Assembly: GCA_023230485.1 (NCBI GenBank)
Contig: JALNXG010000041.1
Coordinates: 1 to 35,758 of the forward strand
DNA: 35,758 nucleotides
From: Melioribacteraceae bacterium
Lineage (GTDB): Bacteria; Bacteroidota; Ignavibacteria; Ignavibacteriales; Melioribacteraceae
Direction of reading: 5' to 3'
Positions 33,456-35,758 of this stretch are shown here, in pieces. The position numbers and the translations under genes were made by a program. The notes below the pieces were generated by a model. It had not been told where the DNA came from, did not search any database, and saw only the letters and a list, made by a program, of their open reading frames with translations. Position 1 is the first letter of the stretch; every line of letters starts with the position of its first letter.

Positions 33456-35758
33456 TTTTCGATTCTAATATAGTGCGATTAGTACGACAAGTGTTGGTCT
33501 GGTAATCTATACCAGGTAGATATTTCAATTCTAATATAGTGCGATTAGTACGACAAGTGTTGGTCTGGTAATCTATACCAGGTAGATATTTCAATTCTAA
33601 TATAGTGCGATTAGTACGGTTGTTTATATTTTTAGTATTATTAGGTAGCCATAGTTTCAATTCTAGTATAGTGCGATTAGTACTTGATGGATTCGGCGAA
33701 ACAGTTAATGGTATCATAAGTTTCAATTCTAGTATAGTGCGATTAGTACCGCAGACATTGTATATATGAGAGGGCGATATTTCGAGTTTCAATTCTAGTA
33801 TAGTGCGATTAGTACCGTGATCTATTGCAAGCGTTCACTTCCGGTCTCGCGTTTCAATTCTAGTATAGTGCGATTAGTACAGCGTTATCCTTGTCCTTAG
33901 TAGGCAAAAATGCAACGTTTCAATTCTAGTATAGTGCGATTAGTACCGCAGACATTGTATATATGAGAGGGCGATATTTCGAGTTTCAATTCTAGTATAG
34001 TGCGATTAGTACAATAAAAACACTATCTTTGTCTTAAGCGTTTCGAGGTTTCAATTCTAGTATAGTGCGATTAGTACGTGATGAGGGTTTTCCATGTAAT
34101 AATCTTACATACGTGTTTCAATTCTAGTATAGTGCGATTAGTACAATACTAAGTATTTAGCGAATAAACAACATTTTCCCGTTTCAATTCTAGTATAGTG
34201 CGATTAGTACAATCTTATATCCTTTTCGCTCTCTGCTCATGTCGTTGTTTCAATTCTAGTATAGTGCGATTAGTACTATGCCATCATATATATTTAGCGG
34301 ACTTGAGAGCAAGTTTCAATTCTAGTATAGTGCGATTAGTACTGACTAAGATGTTGTTTTGGTTTTTGACTTTACAAGTTTCAATTCTAGTATAGTGCGA
34401 TTAGTACTACTTTCAAAGATATAGCAGAAGATATTTTAAGAACGTTTCAATTCTAGTATAGTGCGATTAGTACTGGCAGTGTCGAACGAAATTCTTCGTG
34501 AGTATCGTCTGTTTCAATTCTAGTATAGTGCGATTAGTACAGGAGCTGAGAAGCTCCTTTTTGATTTTCTGCTGTGTTTCAATTCTAGTATAGTGCGATT
34601 AGTACATTCATCGGAGGGTGGAATGATCGGTTCTGATAATGGTTTCAATTCTAGTATAGTGCGATTAGTACTTTACAAAGCATTGGGATTTAATCCTTCT
34701 AAAGTACAGTTTCAATTCTAGTATAGTGCGATTAGTACTTTACAAAGCATTGGGATTTAATCCTTCTAAAGTACAGTTTCAATTCTAGTATAGTGCGATT
34801 AGTACCGAGACAGGAAGAAAATGGAGCTATTGAAATAGTTACGTTTCAATTCTAGTATAGTGCGATTAGTACGAGAACCAATCATGCGATAAACAACTAT
34901 GTCTTTCATTGTTTCAATTCTAGTATAGTGCGATTAGTACGCTGTTTATCTGTTGCTGTGATACTTTTACTTTTTCGTTTCAATTCTAGTATAGTGCGAT
35001 TAGTACAAGTTAAACATAGCTGACAAGATTAAAAAAGTATTAGTTTCAATTCTAGTATAGTGCGATTAGTACACTGAAGGATGATCGAGTTTGATAATAT
35101 ATGTTTGTGTTTCAATTCTAGTATAGTGCGATTAGTACCGATATAATGCCAACCCCTCTTTCCCAATCAGAAAATGTTTCAATTCTAGTATAGTGCGATT
35201 AGTACCTTAGAAATTTAGGTTGGGTAAAAAACGCAAGGCCGGTTTCAATTCTAGTATAGTGCGATTAGTACTCACACACAAAGGAGCAACAAAATGGATG
35301 CAAAATAGTTTCAATTCTAGTATAGTGCGATTAGTACTATCCACAAGTGTGGATATTTCAGAAATTAGTTTTAGTTTCAATTCTAGTATAGTGCGATTAG
35401 TACTTAGTATGCCTCTCTTGCGGAAAAGTCTTCATTCCCGTTTCAATTCTAGTATAGTGCGATTAGTACGAGCTGACCTTAAAGGCGAAAGCCGATAAAA
35501 CAGCGTTTCAATTCTAGTATAGTGCGATTAGTACCGTTCCTGGCTATGGTACTGCAATCGACTTAACAGGGTTTCAATTCTAGTATAGTGCGATTAGTAC
35601 GCATTAAAAGAACGGAAATTCTTACTTATTGCATTGTTTCAATTCTAGTATAGTGCGATTAGTACGATATAGTTCGGAAAATTCAATTTCTGATTTTTCA
35701 GTTTCAATTCTAGTATAGTGCGATTAGTACCAAACACTGTGGAAAAGGGAGAAGTCCA
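33456..35758 (-). CRISPR. CRISPR array, 35 repeats of 30 bp, running off the right edge
   Basis: Thirty-five 30-bp repeats (plus strand begins GTTTCAATTCTAG, ends GCGATTAGTAC) alternate with 34 complete spacers of 35-38 bp; a 35th spacer is cut by the window end (35731-35758). The 32 repeats from 33654 rightwards look identical. The first three (33456, 33522, 33588) differ: A instead of G at position 13 and changed first base. Read on the minus strand the repeat ends ATTGAAAC, the usual 8-nt crRNA 5' handle of type I and III systems, and decay lies at the left, so transcription runs right to left and the leader is outside the window. Repeat and spacer lengths suit type I-B or III; no cas gene is present to decide. 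Spacers at 33486/33552, 33750/33947 and 34672/34739 are duplicates. Confidence 0.99.

Noticed and set aside
33442..35498. Open frames with repeated NRTILELK or FNSSIVRLVL peptides
   Set aside because: They are translations of the CRISPR repeat on either strand; spacers supply the variable parts. Not proteins.

Overview
The window looks like a chromosomal segment of a member of the Bacteroidota/Chlorobiota (FCB) group, most likely an Ignavibacteria-type organism. This is inferred from AT-rich DNA, two genes ending in type IX secretion (T9SS) sorting domains with the motif YPNPFNPTT, a GWxTD-domain protein, an Mla-type lipid transport operon without MlaC, and one candidate promoter that fits the Bacteroidota pattern (TTTG-N19-TAnnTTTG). 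No rRNA, tRNA, insertion sequence or prophage gene is visible.

Layout. 1-3367: the tail of a T9SS-exported protein, then an aminotransferase overlapping ATP-dependent PEP carboxykinase (pckA), closed by a strong terminator. 3442-11219 (minus): one tightly packed run: lipocalin-like lipoprotein, mlaE, mlaF, mlaD, uvrA, an EVE-domain protein and a class II photolyase, so envelope lipid transport is followed by DNA repair. 11362-16112 (plus): an amino-sugar kinase overlapping an AmpG-like permease (probable cell-wall sugar recycling), then an ABC ATPase/permease pair and a LolA-like periplasmic protein. 16113-24316 (minus): a long collinear block CPBP protease, DUF2007 protein, cdsA, rimO, GWxTD protein, PfkB sugar kinase, BamA/TamA-like outer-membrane protein, rnhB, yraN. 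The only sizeable gene-free stretch outside the CRISPR array, 24317-24761, holds a G-rich hairpin and a 41-bp tandem repeat built around a palindrome. 24762-28046 (minus): alcohol dehydrogenase, DUF3298 lipoprotein and trmO, plus a separately terminated dps. 28234-31231 (plus): a GAF/AAA+/Fis sigma-54 activator and a K+/H+-type antiporter. 31301-33336 (minus): a seven-bladed propeller protein with a T9SS tail and two small unknown genes.

The right end (33456 to the window edge) is a CRISPR array with 35 readable repeats of 30 bp plus one decayed repeat outside it. The repeat ends in ATTGAAAC when read on the minus strand, and repeat decay is at the left. Both say that transcription runs right to left and that the leader, and probably the cas genes, lie beyond the window. 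Three spacers occur twice. Several spacers carry recognisable signals: possible gene starts, a terminator-like hairpin, and a DnaA-box-like palindrome. The array is the clearest accessory element. I see no complete undescribed defence system in the window, but the two small genes downstream of the array trailer and the 41-bp palindromic repeat are not explained by known families I can recognise.
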